A stretch of DNA of 64,000 nucleotides from an uncultured Actinomycetes bacterium (lineage in GTDB: Bacteria; Actinomycetota; Actinomycetes; Nanopelagicales; Nanopelagicaceae), in the NCBI GenBank assembly GCA_937876245.1, contig CALEGP010000009.1:1-64000 (forward strand). The letters are read 5' to 3'. Under the pieces are notes generated by a model, which worked only from the letters and a program-made list of their open reading frames with translations, was not told the DNA's origin and did not search any database. The position numbers were made by a program, and so were the translations under genes. Position 1 is the first letter of the stretch, and the number at the start of each line of letters is the position of its first letter. This document shows positions 51,332 to 60,926 of this stretch, one piece after another.

Positions 51332-51409
51332 TCACAACTTAAGTTGGCCCGGGTCCTCCGGAGTCCTACCCCATAACGCAGAACTTCTTGCAAGTCTGTT
51401 GTTCATCAT
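51332..51409 (-). CDS. 25-codon ORF between potC and the oxidoreductase
   Basis: The frame starts with two ATG codons (MMNNRLARSS) and ends EDPGQLKL before TGA. It occupies most of the 129-bp gap, is notably more GC-rich than its surroundings and has protein-like composition. It ends 36 bp before the oxidoreductase start, with a stem-loop in between: a leader-peptide layout. There is no clear ribosome binding site. The DNA inside it is also palindromic (51335-51346 and 51356-51363), so it could instead be a structured RNA or operator. Confidence 0.35.
   Translation of the reverse strand: MMNNRLARSSALWGRTPEDPGQLKL
51335..51363. repeat. Cluster of perfect palindromes, potC-oxidoreductase gap
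   Basis: CAACTTAAGTTG (51335-51346) is a perfect 12-bp palindrome; CCCGGG (51348-51353) and CTCCGGAG (51356-51363) follow directly. Perfect palindromes without a loop suggest protein-binding sites or folding units. They overlap the 25-codon ORF. Confidence 0.6.
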
Positions 51410-51424
51410 GGATACAGTTAAAGT

Positions 51425-52207
51425 TTAACGCACCCTCTTGCGATTTACCAGTTGTCCTGCAATTACGATTAGCAGCGCGCCTAAGAACATCACTGAGCCA
51501 ACTACATTTGCTTGAGGCGGTACGCCCCTCGTAGCTGATACCCAGACAAATTTCGGGAAAGTACTCACAGTGCCTGAATTGAAATTTGTAATAATGAAAT
51601 CATCAAACGAAAGCGCGAAGGATAAAAGGGCGGCGGCAGCGATTCCTGGTAGCACCAATGGGAAAGTTATTCTCCTGAAAGTCTCGAATTCATTGGCGTA
51701 AAGATCTCTCGCCGCCTCTTCTAGTTTCGGATCAAGCCCAGCGATGCGCGCCTTTACTGTAACAACTACAAAAGAGATACAAAACATCACATGCGCGATA
51801 ACAGTCGGCCAAAATCCAGGATTAATTCCAAAGTTTAGGAACATGGCCAGCAAAGATGCGCCCAAAACAATCTCCGGGGTCGCCATTGGTAGAAAGATTA
51901 AAAGGTTTACGCTGCTTCTGCCCTTAAATGCGTGTCTGCCTATTGCAAATGCAATCATTGTTCCGAGAATGGTAGAAATCGAAGTGGATATGAATCCGAT
52001 TCGTAGTGAATTTCCCAAGGCCGCACAAATTCCGTCAGCATCACAGGGGTTAAGCCAATTATCAAAGGTGAAGCCTTGCCAATTTATATTACGTTTCTTG
52101 GTTATGTTGAAAGAGAAGACTATCGTGTAAGCCACTGGAATAAATATATAAAGCAACGCAAAACCGGCATAGATCCGGATCATATTTTTAGAAAGCCATT
52201 TTCTCAT
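51425..52207 (-). CDS. potC: Polyamine ABC transporter permease PotC
   Basis: Inner-membrane permease with about six helices. The ABC-permease EAA loop is seen as LEEAARDLYANEFETFRRITFPLVLPGI. The length is 260. It forms the translocation pore with PotB; its start overlaps the potB stop by 4 bp. Spermidine/putrescine specificity is inherited from the family. Confidence 0.93.
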   Translation of the reverse strand: MRKWLSKNMIRIYAGFALLYIFIPVAYTIVFSFNITKKRNINWQGFTFDNWLNPCDADGICAALGNSLRIGFISTSISTILGTMIAFAIGRHAFKGRSSVNLLIFLPMATPEIVLGASLLAMFLNFGINPGFWPTVIAHVMFCISFVVVTVKARIAGLDPKLEEAARDLYANEFETFRRITFPLVLPGIAAAALLSFALSFDDFIITNFNSGTVSTFPKFVWVSATRGVPPQANVVGSVMFLGALLIVIAGQLVNRKRVR

Positions 52208-53109
52208 ACGAGTTCATCCGTTCCAGTTTTTCTAATATAAACCGAAACTATAATCAAAATAATTGCCATCAATATAAATGAAAGTGCAGCTGCCGTTGGG
52301 TAATCGACGACCCTAAAGAAGCGAGAATCAATGACATTTCCGATCATTTTAGTATTCGGATTTCCTAAAATCGAGGCATTTATATAGTCGCCTGATGCAG
52401 GGATGAATGTTAATAAAGTTCCTGCTACCACCCCAGGCATGGAGAGCGGAAGAGTTACTTTTCTGAAAGTATTCAATCCATTAGCAAATAAATCCCCCGA
52501 CGCTTCTATCAACTTGGGATCAATACGTTCCAAGCTGGCATATATAGGAAGCGTCATAAATGGTAAGAAGTTGTAAGTAAGCCCCATAATTACCGAAAAG
52601 CTAGTCGCCGTAATGGTGTCTCCAACCTTCATTATGTGGAGGTTCTGTAAAACCGTGACCACAGGACCTTGCGACCCAAGAATTTGTTTCCAAGCTAAAG
52701 TCCGCAACAAGAATGAAGTAAAGAATGGCGCAATAACCATTATCAACAAAATATTCTTCATTGCTCCACTTCGAAATGCGATTGCATAAGCAAGCGGGTA
52801 GGAAATTGCTAGAGCCAGAAGAGTTGCAATCAAAGCATAGATAAAAGAGCGATAGAACTGATCCTGGTTCTCAACAAATGCGTCAACATAATTTAGGAAT
52901 CGCCATGTTTGATCAAAAGATCCAGTTTCATATGAAGCCGAGCGAGTCTTCGTTGAGGTTGTCGCTAAATTAAGTATGGGCAAAATAAAGAAAGTAAAAA
53001 GCCAGAGAAGTCCAGGTATTAAGAGAAGATACGGGGTGAAATCCAATTTGATATTTTTCAGCAGACTTGGTGTCTGCTCTTTTTGCAAAGTTTTCAAATT
53101 ACTCTCCAT
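52204..53109 (-). CDS. potB: Polyamine ABC transporter permease PotB
   Basis: Six-helix permease with the EAA loop ASGDLFANGLNTFRKVTLPLSMPGV. The ATG at 53109 is chosen, giving 301 residues; the frame also allows a TTG at 53118 three codons upstream. Either start overlaps the end of potA (53099), so coupled translation is likely. No good ribosome binding site is visible. Confidence 0.92.
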   Translation of the reverse strand: MESNLKTLQKEQTPSLLKNIKLDFTPYLLLIPGLLWLFTFFILPILNLATTSTKTRSASYETGSFDQTWRFLNYVDAFVENQDQFYRSFIYALIATLLALAISYPLAYAIAFRSGAMKNILLIMVIAPFFTSFLLRTLAWKQILGSQGPVVTVLQNLHIMKVGDTITATSFSVIMGLTYNFLPFMTLPIYASLERIDPKLIEASGDLFANGLNTFRKVTLPLSMPGVVAGTLLTFIPASGDYINASILGNPNTKMIGNVIDSRFFRVVDYPTAAALSFILMAIILIIVSVYIRKTGTDELV

Positions 53110-54199
53110 CGAGAGCAAAGGTGAAACGTGGTTCCCAAGTTAATGAAACCGGATCGCCTTTCTTTATATTAGGGGCGCCGCCATCATTCTGCTCGAAAAC
53201 CATAATCTCTTGCTTCCAAGGCATTTCAACCATGTATTGGGTACTTACGCCAACGAATGAAATATCTGTGACAACTCCTCCCGCAAGAAGATTGCCCGGT
53301 AACTCAGAGCCAACATCATGAATTCTGAATTTCTCAGGTCTTACGCCGATTTTTACCGACGATGTAGAGGCATTATTGCGGGCTGTAGGCATAGTAAATT
53401 TAATGCCATGCGCCACAATCGTAGTCTCGCCATTCGCTTCAGACTCCACTGTTCCTTGAAGGAAGTTGGATTGACCCAAAAAGTTAGCGACAAATATTGT
53501 TTTTGGATTTTCGTAGAGCTCGCTTGGCGAACCGAGCTGCTCAATTTTTCCGTTATTCATAACTGCAATGGTGTCAGCCATAGTCATGGCCTCTTCCTGG
53601 TCATGAGTCACGTGAATAAAAGTGATTCCTACTTCGGTCTGAATCCACTTTAGTTCTATCTGCATTTGACGCCGAAGCTTTAAATCTAGCGCACCTAGCG
53701 GTTCATCTAAGAGAAGAACGGCTGGACGATTGACAATAGCGCGAGCAACGGCAATCCGTTGTTGCTGTCCACCTGAAAGCTGAGCTGGCTTGCGATCCTT
53801 TAGATGTCCAAGTTCGACAAGTTCAAGAGCCTTCATCACTGTTTCATTGACATCTTTGATGCCGCGGCGGCGTAAACCAAATGCCACATTTTCAAAAATT
53901 GATAGGTGAGGAAAGAGTGCATAGTTCTGAAAAACCGTATTGACGGGGCGACTATAAGATTTAAGATCGGTAATATTTTTATCTCCGATACTTATCGAGC
54001 CACTTGTTGGTTCTTCCAGACCTGCAATCATTCGTAGGGTGGTGGTTTTGCCACACCCCGAAGGACCCAAGAGGGCAAAGAATGAACCTCTTGGGATAGT
54101 AAGAGTTAAATCGTCAACAGCTGTAAAGTCTCCAAATTGCTTTGTTAAATTTACTAACTTCAGATCTCCCTGAACAAATTTAGAGACTTCATCAGCCAT
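53099..54199 (-). CDS. potA: Polyamine ABC transporter ATP-binding protein PotA
   Basis: ATPase of the importer. Walker A GPSGCGKTTTLR is near residue 44, the signature LSGGQQQRIAVARAI and Walker B VLLLDEPLGALDLK follow, then His-loop VTHDQEEAMTMADT and a C-terminal TOBE domain. The length is 366. It starts 2 bp after potD. Confidence 0.95.
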   Translation of the reverse strand: MADEVSKFVQGDLKLVNLTKQFGDFTAVDDLTLTIPRGSFFALLGPSGCGKTTTLRMIAGLEEPTSGSISIGDKNITDLKSYSRPVNTVFQNYALFPHLSIFENVAFGLRRRGIKDVNETVMKALELVELGHLKDRKPAQLSGGQQQRIAVARAIVNRPAVLLLDEPLGALDLKLRRQMQIELKWIQTEVGITFIHVTHDQEEAMTMADTIAVMNNGKIEQLGSPSELYENPKTIFVANFLGQSNFLQGTVESEANGETTIVAHGIKFTMPTARNNASTSSVKIGVRPEKFRIHDVGSELPGNLLAGGVVTDISFVGVSTQYMVEMPWKQEIMVFEQNDGGAPNIKKGDPVSLTWEPRFTFALDGE

Positions 54200-54201
54200 A
54201 C

Positions 54202-55401
54202 TTAGTTTCCGCTGGCTATCTGGAAAGCCTCAGAGAATTTAACTTCTTCTTCAGGGCTTAATGAACGAAATACTGAAACTTTTGACAGAGTTGCTTCGTC
54301 AGGGAAAATCATATTGTTGCTAGCAAGTGTTGGATCGATTTTTTCCATTTCTGCCTGCGCACCAACAACAGGACAGATGTAGTTAACCCAGGCAGCAACT
54401 TCAGCTGCAACCTTTGGATCGTAGTAATAATCCATTAGCTTCTCGGCATTTGATTTATTGGTTGAGGTAGATGCAATCATCATGTTATCGCTCCAGAGAG
54501 TTCCGCCGGACTCTGGGATACCAAATTGATATTTGTCACCCTCTTCCGCATTAAGTGAGAAGATATCCCCGCTCCAACCAATGACAGCAACGGCATCACC
54601 AATCGCCATATCTTCAAGATAGTCATTTCCTTTAACTTGGCGAATAATTCCATCGCTAACCTGCTTCTCAAAGAAATCAATACCGTTCATAAATTCATCT
54701 TCGGTGAATGGCTTAGTAATATCTACCCCTTGGTACTGCAAAATGATTCCCATGGTGTCGCGCATCTCGCTTAGTACTTCAATTCTGCCCTTATATTTCT
54801 TATCAAAGAGTTGATCTAGGGAGTTAATTCCGCCGGGTACAAGTTGCTTATTCCAGCCAAAACCAGCAAAACCAGATTGCCAGGTCATGGACTGCTTACG
54901 ACCCGGGTCAAAACCAACGTTGCTCAAACTTGGAAGAATATTTCCCTTATTTGGCATATTCCCAGCATCTAAAGTTTGGGTATACCCCAAGCGAATCCAG
55001 CGATCGGCCATCCAGTCTGTCAGTGTGACAATGTCATAACCAATATCTTTGCCGAGCTTAAGTTGTCCTTGAACTTTTCCGTAAAATTCATCGTTATCAT
55101 TCACATCTACTAAATAATCTACATTTATTCCAGTTGAAGAAATAAAACCTTCAAGGGTGGGATAAGTCCTTGAGCCATTAACTCTCTTGGCATCCAGGTA
55201 GGCCGCCCAGTTTGCCCAACGAACTGTTCCGCCGACATCTGAAGGTATTGTTGTTGCAACTTCAGAGCTCGATTTTGCACCACAAGAGGCCAAGAAAGCT
55301 GCAGCCGAAAGTCCGCCGACGCCAGCAAAAAGCTTTCGTCTACTTACCTGGGCATTAATAATTGATTTTGCTGCTAGCGATAGTGAACTTTTATCTTTCA
55401 T
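54202..55401 (-). CDS. potD: Polyamine-binding lipoprotein PotD
   Basis: Extracellular solute-binding protein delivering spermidine/putrescine to PotABC. The signal region carries a twin-arginine motif (SRRKLF, residues 20-25), a hydrophobic stretch and a lipobox LASC with Cys40, so it looks like a Tat-exported lipoprotein. The mature part has typical PotD segments (GGTVRWANWAAYLD, GYDIVTLTDWMADRW). The length is 399. GAGGAG lies eight bases before the ATG. It is the first Pot gene after the aldehyde dehydrogenase. Confidence 0.93.
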   Translation of the reverse strand: MKDKSSLSLAAKSIINAQVSRRKLFAGVGGLSAAAFLASCGAKSSSEVATTIPSDVGGTVRWANWAAYLDAKRVNGSRTYPTLEGFISSTGINVDYLVDVNDNDEFYGKVQGQLKLGKDIGYDIVTLTDWMADRWIRLGYTQTLDAGNMPNKGNILPSLSNVGFDPGRKQSMTWQSGFAGFGWNKQLVPGGINSLDQLFDKKYKGRIEVLSEMRDTMGIILQYQGVDITKPFTEDEFMNGIDFFEKQVSDGIIRQVKGNDYLEDMAIGDAVAVIGWSGDIFSLNAEEGDKYQFGIPESGGTLWSDNMMIASTSTNKSNAEKLMDYYYDPKVAAEVAAWVNYICPVVGAQAEMEKIDPTLASNNMIFPDEATLSKVSVFRSLSPEEEVKFSEAFQIASGN

Positions 55402-55540
55402 GCTTTGGACTCCTCATGGGTTTGATTTGCAAAAGTAAAAACCTTGAATTTTCTATTTAGTTTTAAGACAGTTATCTCAGATCTGCTCGTAAGCGACTTT
55501 ATTATTGCCTAATTTTGGCTGAAATTGCCAATTTTCCTGC
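55402..55540 (-). promoter_or_regulatory. Aldehyde dehydrogenase-potD intergenic region
   Basis: This 139-bp AT-rich gap probably holds the potABCD promoter. TTGGC/GCCAA (plus 55516-55532) forms a 5-bp inverted repeat. A TTGGCA hexamer followed by AT-rich AATAAT-type hexamers is a possible -35/-10 pair with imperfect spacing. No clear terminator for the upstream gene is seen. Confidence 0.3.
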
Positions 55541-56968
55541 CTATACTCCCAAATTTGTCATAACATGCTTAATTCGGGTGTAATCCTCAAAACCATAGCT
55601 TGAGAGATCCTTGCCATATCCTGACCGCTTAAATCCGCCATGGGGCATCTCGGCAACGATTGGAATATGAGTATTAATCCACACGCACCCAAAATCAAAG
55701 GCTTTGGCCATTCTCATGGCTCGGCCGTGATTTGAAGTCCAGACGCTAGAGGCCAATCCGTAAGCCACGCCATTGGCCATTGAGACTGCTTGAGCCTCAT
55801 CCTTGAATTTCTGGACAGTGATTACTGGTCCAAAAATTTCATTTTGAATCATCTCGTCATCTTGGCGTAAACCTGCGATTACCGTGGGTGCGAAGAAATA
55901 ACCTGGGCGATCCACCTTTGAGCCTCCCGCCATGATCTTGGCATGGCTAGGGGTGCGCTCGACGAAACCAGAAACTCTTGCCAATTGGTCAGCGTTATTA
56001 AGGGCGCCATATAGGACATCCTCTGATGGCCCACCCGTGGCAATGTTTGTCTTGGCCTGAGCTGCCAGTAGTTCGACAAATTTGTCGTATACGCCCTCCT
56101 GAACCATTACTCGAGTGGCTGCTGTGCAATCTTGGCCAGCATTGAAATATCCAGTGATAGCAATATTCTCAGCGGCATTTTCTAAATCTGCATCGTCAAA
56201 GACAACCACTGGCGCTTTTCCGCCTAACTCAAGGTGAACTCGCTTCAATTCGGATGCAGCTGATTTTGCCACTTCGATGCCTGCTCGAACTGATCCAGTT
56301 ATCGAGACCATCGCCGGAGTCTTATGTTCAACCAGAGCGCGACCAGTTTCACGGTCACCGCAGATTACATTGAAGACCCCGGTTGGCAGAAACTCTGACA
56401 TCACTTTGGCCATGAAGACTGTTGAAGCTGGAGTCGTGTCACTTGGTTTAAGCACAACTGTGTTTCCAGCTGCAATTGCTGGTGCCCACTTCCAAACTGC
56501 CATCATCATTGGATAATTCCAAGGTGTCACTTGTGCACAAACGCCGATTGGCTCTCTTCGAATAAAGGAGGTCATTCCCCGCATGTACTCCCCGGCAGAT
56601 TTACCTTCCAGGTTTCGGGCGGCCCCAGCGAAGAATCGAATTTGATCCAACATTGGTGGAACCTCTTCAGAGGTGGTGAGAGAAATTGGTTTACCAGTAT
56701 TCTCAACTTCAATCGCAATCAACTCTTCACTTCTAGCTTCAAGCGCATCTGCAATTTTTAATAGCGCGCGCTGTCTCTCTGAAGGCGTCGAATCTCGCCA
56801 ATCAACAAAAGCTCTGCTCGCCGCGCTTAGGGCTAGATCTACATCTTCAGCAGTAGAAACCGGCGCAGTCGCATAGGCCGTTCCTAGAGCTGGATTAATA
56901 ATTTCACTAGTTGCGCCAGATTTTGCGGGCACTGATTTACCATCAATAAAATTAAGTATCTTTTCCAT
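55541..56968 (-). CDS. NAD-dependent aldehyde dehydrogenase, probable aminobutyraldehyde dehydrogenase
   Basis: Full-length (475-residue) ALDH: the NAD-binding VTPWNYPMMMAVWK and ITGSVRAG, catalytic Glu247 in LELGGKAPVV and catalytic Cys281 in GQDCTAATR. The closest family types are gamma-aminobutyraldehyde and betaine-aldehyde dehydrogenases (PatD/PuuC). Next to potABCD it would oxidise 4-aminobutanal to GABA, and might also handle succinate semialdehyde. The ATG at 56968 starts the domain; longer upstream readings are not conserved-looking. TAATCT seven bases before it, without a ribosome binding site, suggests a leaderless mRNA. Confidence 0.92.
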   Translation of the reverse strand: MEKILNFIDGKSVPAKSGATSEIINPALGTAYATAPVSTAEDVDLALSAASRAFVDWRDSTPSERQRALLKIADALEARSEELIAIEVENTGKPISLTTSEEVPPMLDQIRFFAGAARNLEGKSAGEYMRGMTSFIRREPIGVCAQVTPWNYPMMMAVWKWAPAIAAGNTVVLKPSDTTPASTVFMAKVMSEFLPTGVFNVICGDRETGRALVEHKTPAMVSITGSVRAGIEVAKSAASELKRVHLELGGKAPVVVFDDADLENAAENIAITGYFNAGQDCTAATRVMVQEGVYDKFVELLAAQAKTNIATGGPSEDVLYGALNNADQLARVSGFVERTPSHAKIMAGGSKVDRPGYFFAPTVIAGLRQDDEMIQNEIFGPVITVQKFKDEAQAVSMANGVAYGLASSVWTSNHGRAMRMAKAFDFGCVWINTHIPIVAEMPHGGFKRSGYGKDLSSYGFEDYTRIKHVMTNLGV

Positions 56969-57043
56969 GGCGCAAAGATTACGCCGACTTCTTGAGAATG
57001 TGTACCACTTGATGCCAAAATTCTTAAGGCCATAGGATGAGGC
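56969..57043. promoter_or_regulatory. Divergent aldehyde dehydrogenase/oxidoreductase promoter region
   Basis: Minus-strand TAATCT (plus 56976-56981) lies seven bases from the aldehyde dehydrogenase ATG, with no ribosome binding site. Plus-strand TAGGAT (57033-57038) lies five bases from the oxidoreductase ATG; it could be a -10 or, with GAGG, a ribosome binding site. Both genes may answer to one regulator. Confidence 0.45.
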
Positions 57044-58396
57044 ATGTCTAGCGAAAAAGCTTCCGCGAGCACGGGTATCTCTGAAAGCTCGCTTTGGTGG
57101 AGAAGTGTCGAGCGGCCCATTTTTACACCGGGGCCAATTTCCAAATACTGGGATGTTGCTATTATCGGTGGCGGATTTAGCGGCCTCTGGACAGCTCATC
57201 ATTTAAAGGTAAATAACCCTGAACTCTCCATTGCAATTTTTGAGGCCAATTTTGTGGGATCCGGGGCCAGCGGAAGAAATGGTGGTTGGATTTCTGCGCT
57301 CTTCCCTGTTGACAAGGAAAAACTGAGAAAGAGAGATAGTGAAGGCGCCATTGATTTACTCTTTAAAAATCTAGAGGCAAGCGTAGTAGAGATTGGATCA
57401 TTTGCCAGAGCCGCCAATATTGAATGCGGCTACTCCAAATCAGGAACATACAACGTTGCTAGAAATTTAGGCCAGCTTGCCAGAATCAAAAATAAAATTG
57501 CGAGAGAAAGTATTTTTCTAGATAAAATTGAAATCTCAGAAAAAATCAATATGAGCGGCGCCCTAGGGGGTGCATTCAATCCAAATTGTGCTTCTGTAAA
57601 TCCCTATCAATTACTAACTGGCCTTGCCCAAGATCTCGAAGCCAAGGGGGTTTCCATATATGAGCAGGCAAGAGCAGAGGTAACGGGCAGGAATATCAAC
57701 GTTCACTTTCAAGAAGAAGAGATTCTCGTAAATACTAAATACACGGTACGAGCTATTGAGGCATATCATTCACAAACGAGGGATCAAGTTCCGATTTATT
57801 CTCTAGTTGTTGCCACCGAACCAATCCCAAGTGAGCTCAGGAAGCTAATTGGAATATCTGATGGTGAAACTTTCTCGGAAGAAAAACACACGGTCACTTA
57901 TGCACAACTTACAGAGGATCACCGCCTGGTCGTAGGCGGTCGGGGTGCCCCCTACATCTTCGGCTCCAAACGTTCGGATTCAAATGAATCGCTCGAAACA
58001 GTGCACCAGAAGTTAAAAGCCATGGTGATCGAATGGTTCCCGCAACTTGAAAATATTAAATTTACCCACAGTTGGGGCGGTGCGGTCGGTGTCACAAGAA
58101 ATTGGGCGCCCTATGTAACTTGGGATGGTTCTATTGCCACAATGGGTGGATATGCGGGTGACGGACTTGGCCTTTCATATCTAGCCGCAAATTCGGTTGC
58201 TGATCTTATTTGTAGAAAAAATAGCGAAAGAGCAACTCTGCTATATGTAAATTCTCCTAAAAAGCGATGGGAGCCCGAACCGCTACGATGGATTGGTATA
58301 AATGCATTTATTGCCGCTACTAAAGCTGCAGATTATGAAGAGAAATTAACTGGAAGAGCGAGCTTAATTGCCAAAGCCCTAAATAAATTATTTTAG
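57044..58396 (+). CDS. DAO-family FAD-dependent oxidoreductase (second copy type)
   Basis: This 450-residue protein has the dinucleotide loop [16 protein letters not shown] near residue 36 and [15 protein letters not shown], like the 49883-51295 protein but clearly distinct. The C-terminal block ([19 protein letters not shown], then [16 protein letters not shown]) contains the second FAD contact. It is divergent from the aldehyde dehydrogenase, so it probably oxidises another amine or amino acid whose aldehyde enters the same route. Its end overlaps the end of rlmN by 9 bp. Confidence 0.85.
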   Translation: MSSEKASASTGISESSLWWRSVERPIFTPGPISKYWDVAIIGGGFSGLWTAHHLKVNNPELSIAIFEANFVGSGASGRNGGWISALFPVDKEKLRKRDSEGAIDLLFKNLEASVVEIGSFARAANIECGYSKSGTYNVARNLGQLARIKNKIARESIFLDKIEISEKINMSGALGGAFNPNCASVNPYQLLTGLAQDLEAKGVSIYEQARAEVTGRNINVHFQEEEILVNTKYTVRAIEAYHSQTRDQVPIYSLVVATEPIPSELRKLIGISDGETFSEEKHTVTYAQLTEDHRLVVGGRGAPYIFGSKRSDSNESLETVHQKLKAMVIEWFPQLENIKFTHSWGGAVGVTRNWAPYVTWDGSIATMGGYAGDGLGLSYLAANSVADLICRKNSERATLLYVNSPKKRWEPEPLRWIGINAFIAATKAADYEEKLTGRASLIAKALNKLF

Positions 58397-59497
58397 ATTC
58401 TCATTTGCCGCCAATTGACCGCAAGCTCCATCAATTTCACGCCCTCTGGTGTCGCGTACCGTTACGGGAACTTTGTAGCTTTCCAGAATCCGAACGAATT
58501 CTGCTTCATCTTCAGCTCTTGAGGCAGTCCATTTTGAGCCGGGCGTTGGATTTAATGGAATTAAATTCACATGAGCATTTCTATTCCTCAATAGCCTTCC
58601 CAATAAATCTGCCCGCCATGCTTGGTCATTGATATCTCGAATAAGGGCATACTCAATGGAATAACGGCGACCAGTTTTAGCTTCATACTTATCTGCTGCG
58701 GCCAATACCTCTCGCACTTTCCATCTCGAGTTAATTGGCACCAAGGTGTCGCGAAGTTCATCATCGGGAGTATGTAGGGAAACGGCGAGAGTTACCGGAA
58801 TGCCTTCCTCGCATAGTTTCTCTATTCCATTAACCAAGCCGACCGTTGAAAGCGTTACAGAACGTGCGCCAATTCCTAGACCATCTGGTTGCGCTGTCGT
58901 AATATTTCTAATAGAGCGAATAACGGCGTTGTAATTTGCCATTGGTTCGCCCATGCCCATGAAAACTACATTAGACAGTCGGGTCTCGCCGCCAGGCAAT
59001 TCACCATCTGCACATATTTTTGCTGCTGCCACGACCTGGGCGGTGATTTCTCCTGCAGTTAAATTTCGAGTGAGGCCGCCTTGACCCGTAGCGCAAAATG
59101 GACAGTTCATCCCGCAACCTGCCTGTGAAGAAATACAGACTGTGGTCCGATCTGAATAGCGCATTAAAACGCTCTCCACCAAGACTCCATCGTGGAGTCT
59201 CCACAGATCTTTTCTGGTCTTGCCGCTATCGGTAGTTACAGATTTTACAAGAGTAATCAATTTAGGGACGAAGGCCTTAGCTAAGGTTTCTCGGAGATCC
59301 TTTGGAATATCACTCCAGCTTTCGGTGTCATCGTTGTAATGTGTAAAGAAATGAACTGCCATTTGATTTGCACGAAATTCTGGAATTCCTAACTCGACAG
59401 CCAGTGCTTTACGCTCGGTTATGTCGAGATCAGCAAAGTGTTTAGGTGGCTTGACGCGCTGCTTTGGCTCGTCAAAAACCAATTTGATTTCAGTCAT
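58388..59497 (-). CDS. rlmN: Dual-specificity RNA methyltransferase RlmN
   Basis: Radical-SAM enzyme that methylates C2 of A2503 in 23S rRNA and A37 in some tRNAs. The triad Cys128/132/135 is in [16 protein letters not shown], and the methyl-carrying Cys near residue 359 is in DGACGQLA. The 369-residue length is normal. It overlaps cdsA by 4 bp. Confidence 0.97.
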   Translation of the reverse strand: MTEIKLVFDEPKQRVKPPKHFADLDITERKALAVELGIPEFRANQMAVHFFTHYNDDTESWSDIPKDLRETLAKAFVPKLITLVKSVTTDSGKTRKDLWRLHDGVLVESVLMRYSDRTTVCISSQAGCGMNCPFCATGQGGLTRNLTAGEITAQVVAAAKICADGELPGGETRLSNVVFMGMGEPMANYNAVIRSIRNITTAQPDGLGIGARSVTLSTVGLVNGIEKLCEEGIPVTLAVSLHTPDDELRDTLVPINSRWKVREVLAAADKYEAKTGRRYSIEYALIRDINDQAWRADLLGRLLRNRNAHVNLIPLNPTPGSKWTASRAEDEAEFVRILESYKVPVTVRDTRGREIDGACGQLAANENLK

Positions 59498-60345
59498 AAA
59501 TTAAAGTGCTTAATAAATTCGAAGGCAAACCAGACAGCTGGCCCAGTAAATAATGCGGAATCAATTCGGTCAAGAATTCCGCCATGGCCAGGCAGAAAGC
59601 TTCCCATATCTTTAATGGCCAAATCACGCTTAACTGCAGATTCAATTAAGTCACCACAAGTCGCAGTTACAACTGCAACCACTCCTATTGCAGCACCAAT
59701 CCACCAGTCATGATCGAGCAAAAATTGAAATACCAGTGCGGATCCAATGGTCGTCACAATTATCGATCCAATCAAACCTTCCCAAGTCTTCTTCGGGCTG
59801 ATGTGGGGCGCCAATGGATGCTTTCCAAGAAGTACTCCAAAAATATAGGCAAAAGTATCGTTGCAACTCACGAGAACGACGAGAGTAAATATTCGAGAAA
59901 GGCCATTTTTGTCGTGAGCTAGCAATAAAATAAAACCACCAAGGAAAGCCAGATAAAACATAGCAAATGTAGCTGCCGCTGATTTACGGATAAAGTCCTT
60001 TGGGCTTTTGAAAAGAATATAAACCAATAAGTTCGGGATTGCTATTGCGCCCGCAACTGCAAGCCCAGAAACACGACCATACCAAGCTGCAGCGAGCAAT
60101 GTAGTTACGGCAAGTGCGATTGCATTTTCAGGTAAATCAATCCCTCCTGCTTTATAGGCGCGAACCAGTTCGCGAGAAGCAAGAAGTATCGTGGCCCAAG
60201 CAAAAATAGCAAAAAGAATCTGAAGAAAAGATATTGTCAAAAAAACTACGGCAAGAATTAAGACAGAAACCAAAATGGATGGACCTAGTTTGCGCCCAGC
60301 TCTGGCATTTATCGCCTCATTAAACGAATGAAAGTCTGCCATCAT
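59494..60345 (-). CDS. cdsA: Phosphatidate cytidylyltransferase
   Basis: Integral membrane enzyme making CDP-diacylglycerol, the substrate of PgsA. About eight hydrophobic helices precede the family signature [16 protein letters not shown], and [33 protein letters not shown] holds the Asp cluster. The length is 283. The start overlaps the frr stop by one base. Confidence 0.96.
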   Translation of the reverse strand: MMADFHSFNEAINARAGRKLGPSILVSVLILAVVFLTISFLQILFAIFAWATILLASRELVRAYKAGGIDLPENAIALAVTTLLAAAWYGRVSGLAVAGAIAIPNLLVYILFKSPKDFIRKSAAATFAMFYLAFLGGFILLLAHDKNGLSRIFTLVVLVSCNDTFAYIFGVLLGKHPLAPHISPKKTWEGLIGSIIVTTIGSALVFQFLLDHDWWIGAAIGVVAVVTATCGDLIESAVKRDLAIKDMGSFLPGHGGILDRIDSALFTGPAVWFAFEFIKHFNL

Positions 60346-60908
60346 TAAACTTCGAGAAGTTCGGCTTCCTTGTGCTTTAACAGCTCATCAATCTTTGTTA
60401 CATGATCAGATGTAATTTTTTCAAGATCTTTTTCACCGCGCGATACATCATCCTTGCCCGCTAAGCCATCCTTCTCTAATTTCTCCATTGTCTCTTTTGC
60501 GGTGCGACGAATATTGCGGATTGAAACTCTAGAATCCTCGGCCTTCGTCCGAGCAACTTTTATATAGTCTTTGCGCCGTTCCTCGGTCAACTGTGGAAAA
60601 TTAACTCTGATAACTCCCCCGTCAGATGCCGGATTAACCCCTAAGTCAGATTCCCGAATAGCCTTCTCAATCGCCGCAGACGCGCCTTTATCAAAGGGAG
60701 AGACAATAGCCATGCGTGGCTCAGGCACTTGAAAAGATGCCAGTTGCGAAAGTGGAGTCATGGCCCCGTAATAATCGACAACAATCTTGGCAAACATTGC
60801 TGGATGTGCGCGGCCTGTGCGAATTGCCCCGAAATCTTCTTTGGCAACCTCTACAGCCTTGTCCATTTTTGAAGTTGCATCACCTAGAGCTGTTGAAATA
60901 TCACTCAT
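60345..60908 (-). CDS. frr: Ribosome recycling factor
   Basis: With EF-G it splits post-termination ribosomes. TGRAHPAMFAKIVVDYYG, the VNFPQLTEERRKDYIKVA block and the C-terminal helix are typical. The length of 187 is normal. It follows pyrH after about 18 bp. Confidence 0.97.
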   Translation of the reverse strand: MSDISTALGDATSKMDKAVEVAKEDFGAIRTGRAHPAMFAKIVVDYYGAMTPLSQLASFQVPEPRMAIVSPFDKGASAAIEKAIRESDLGVNPASDGGVIRVNFPQLTEERRKDYIKVARTKAEDSRVSIRNIRRTAKETMEKLEKDGLAGKDDVSRGEKDLEKITSDHVTKIDELLKHKEAELLEV

Positions 60909-60926
60909 AATCTCCCCTTACAAACT

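Noticed and set aside
56969..57202. Extra N-terminal 78 codons of the aldehyde dehydrogenase frame
   Set aside because: They run across the divergent promoter and into the oxidoreductase on the other strand, and resemble no aldehyde dehydrogenase N-terminus.
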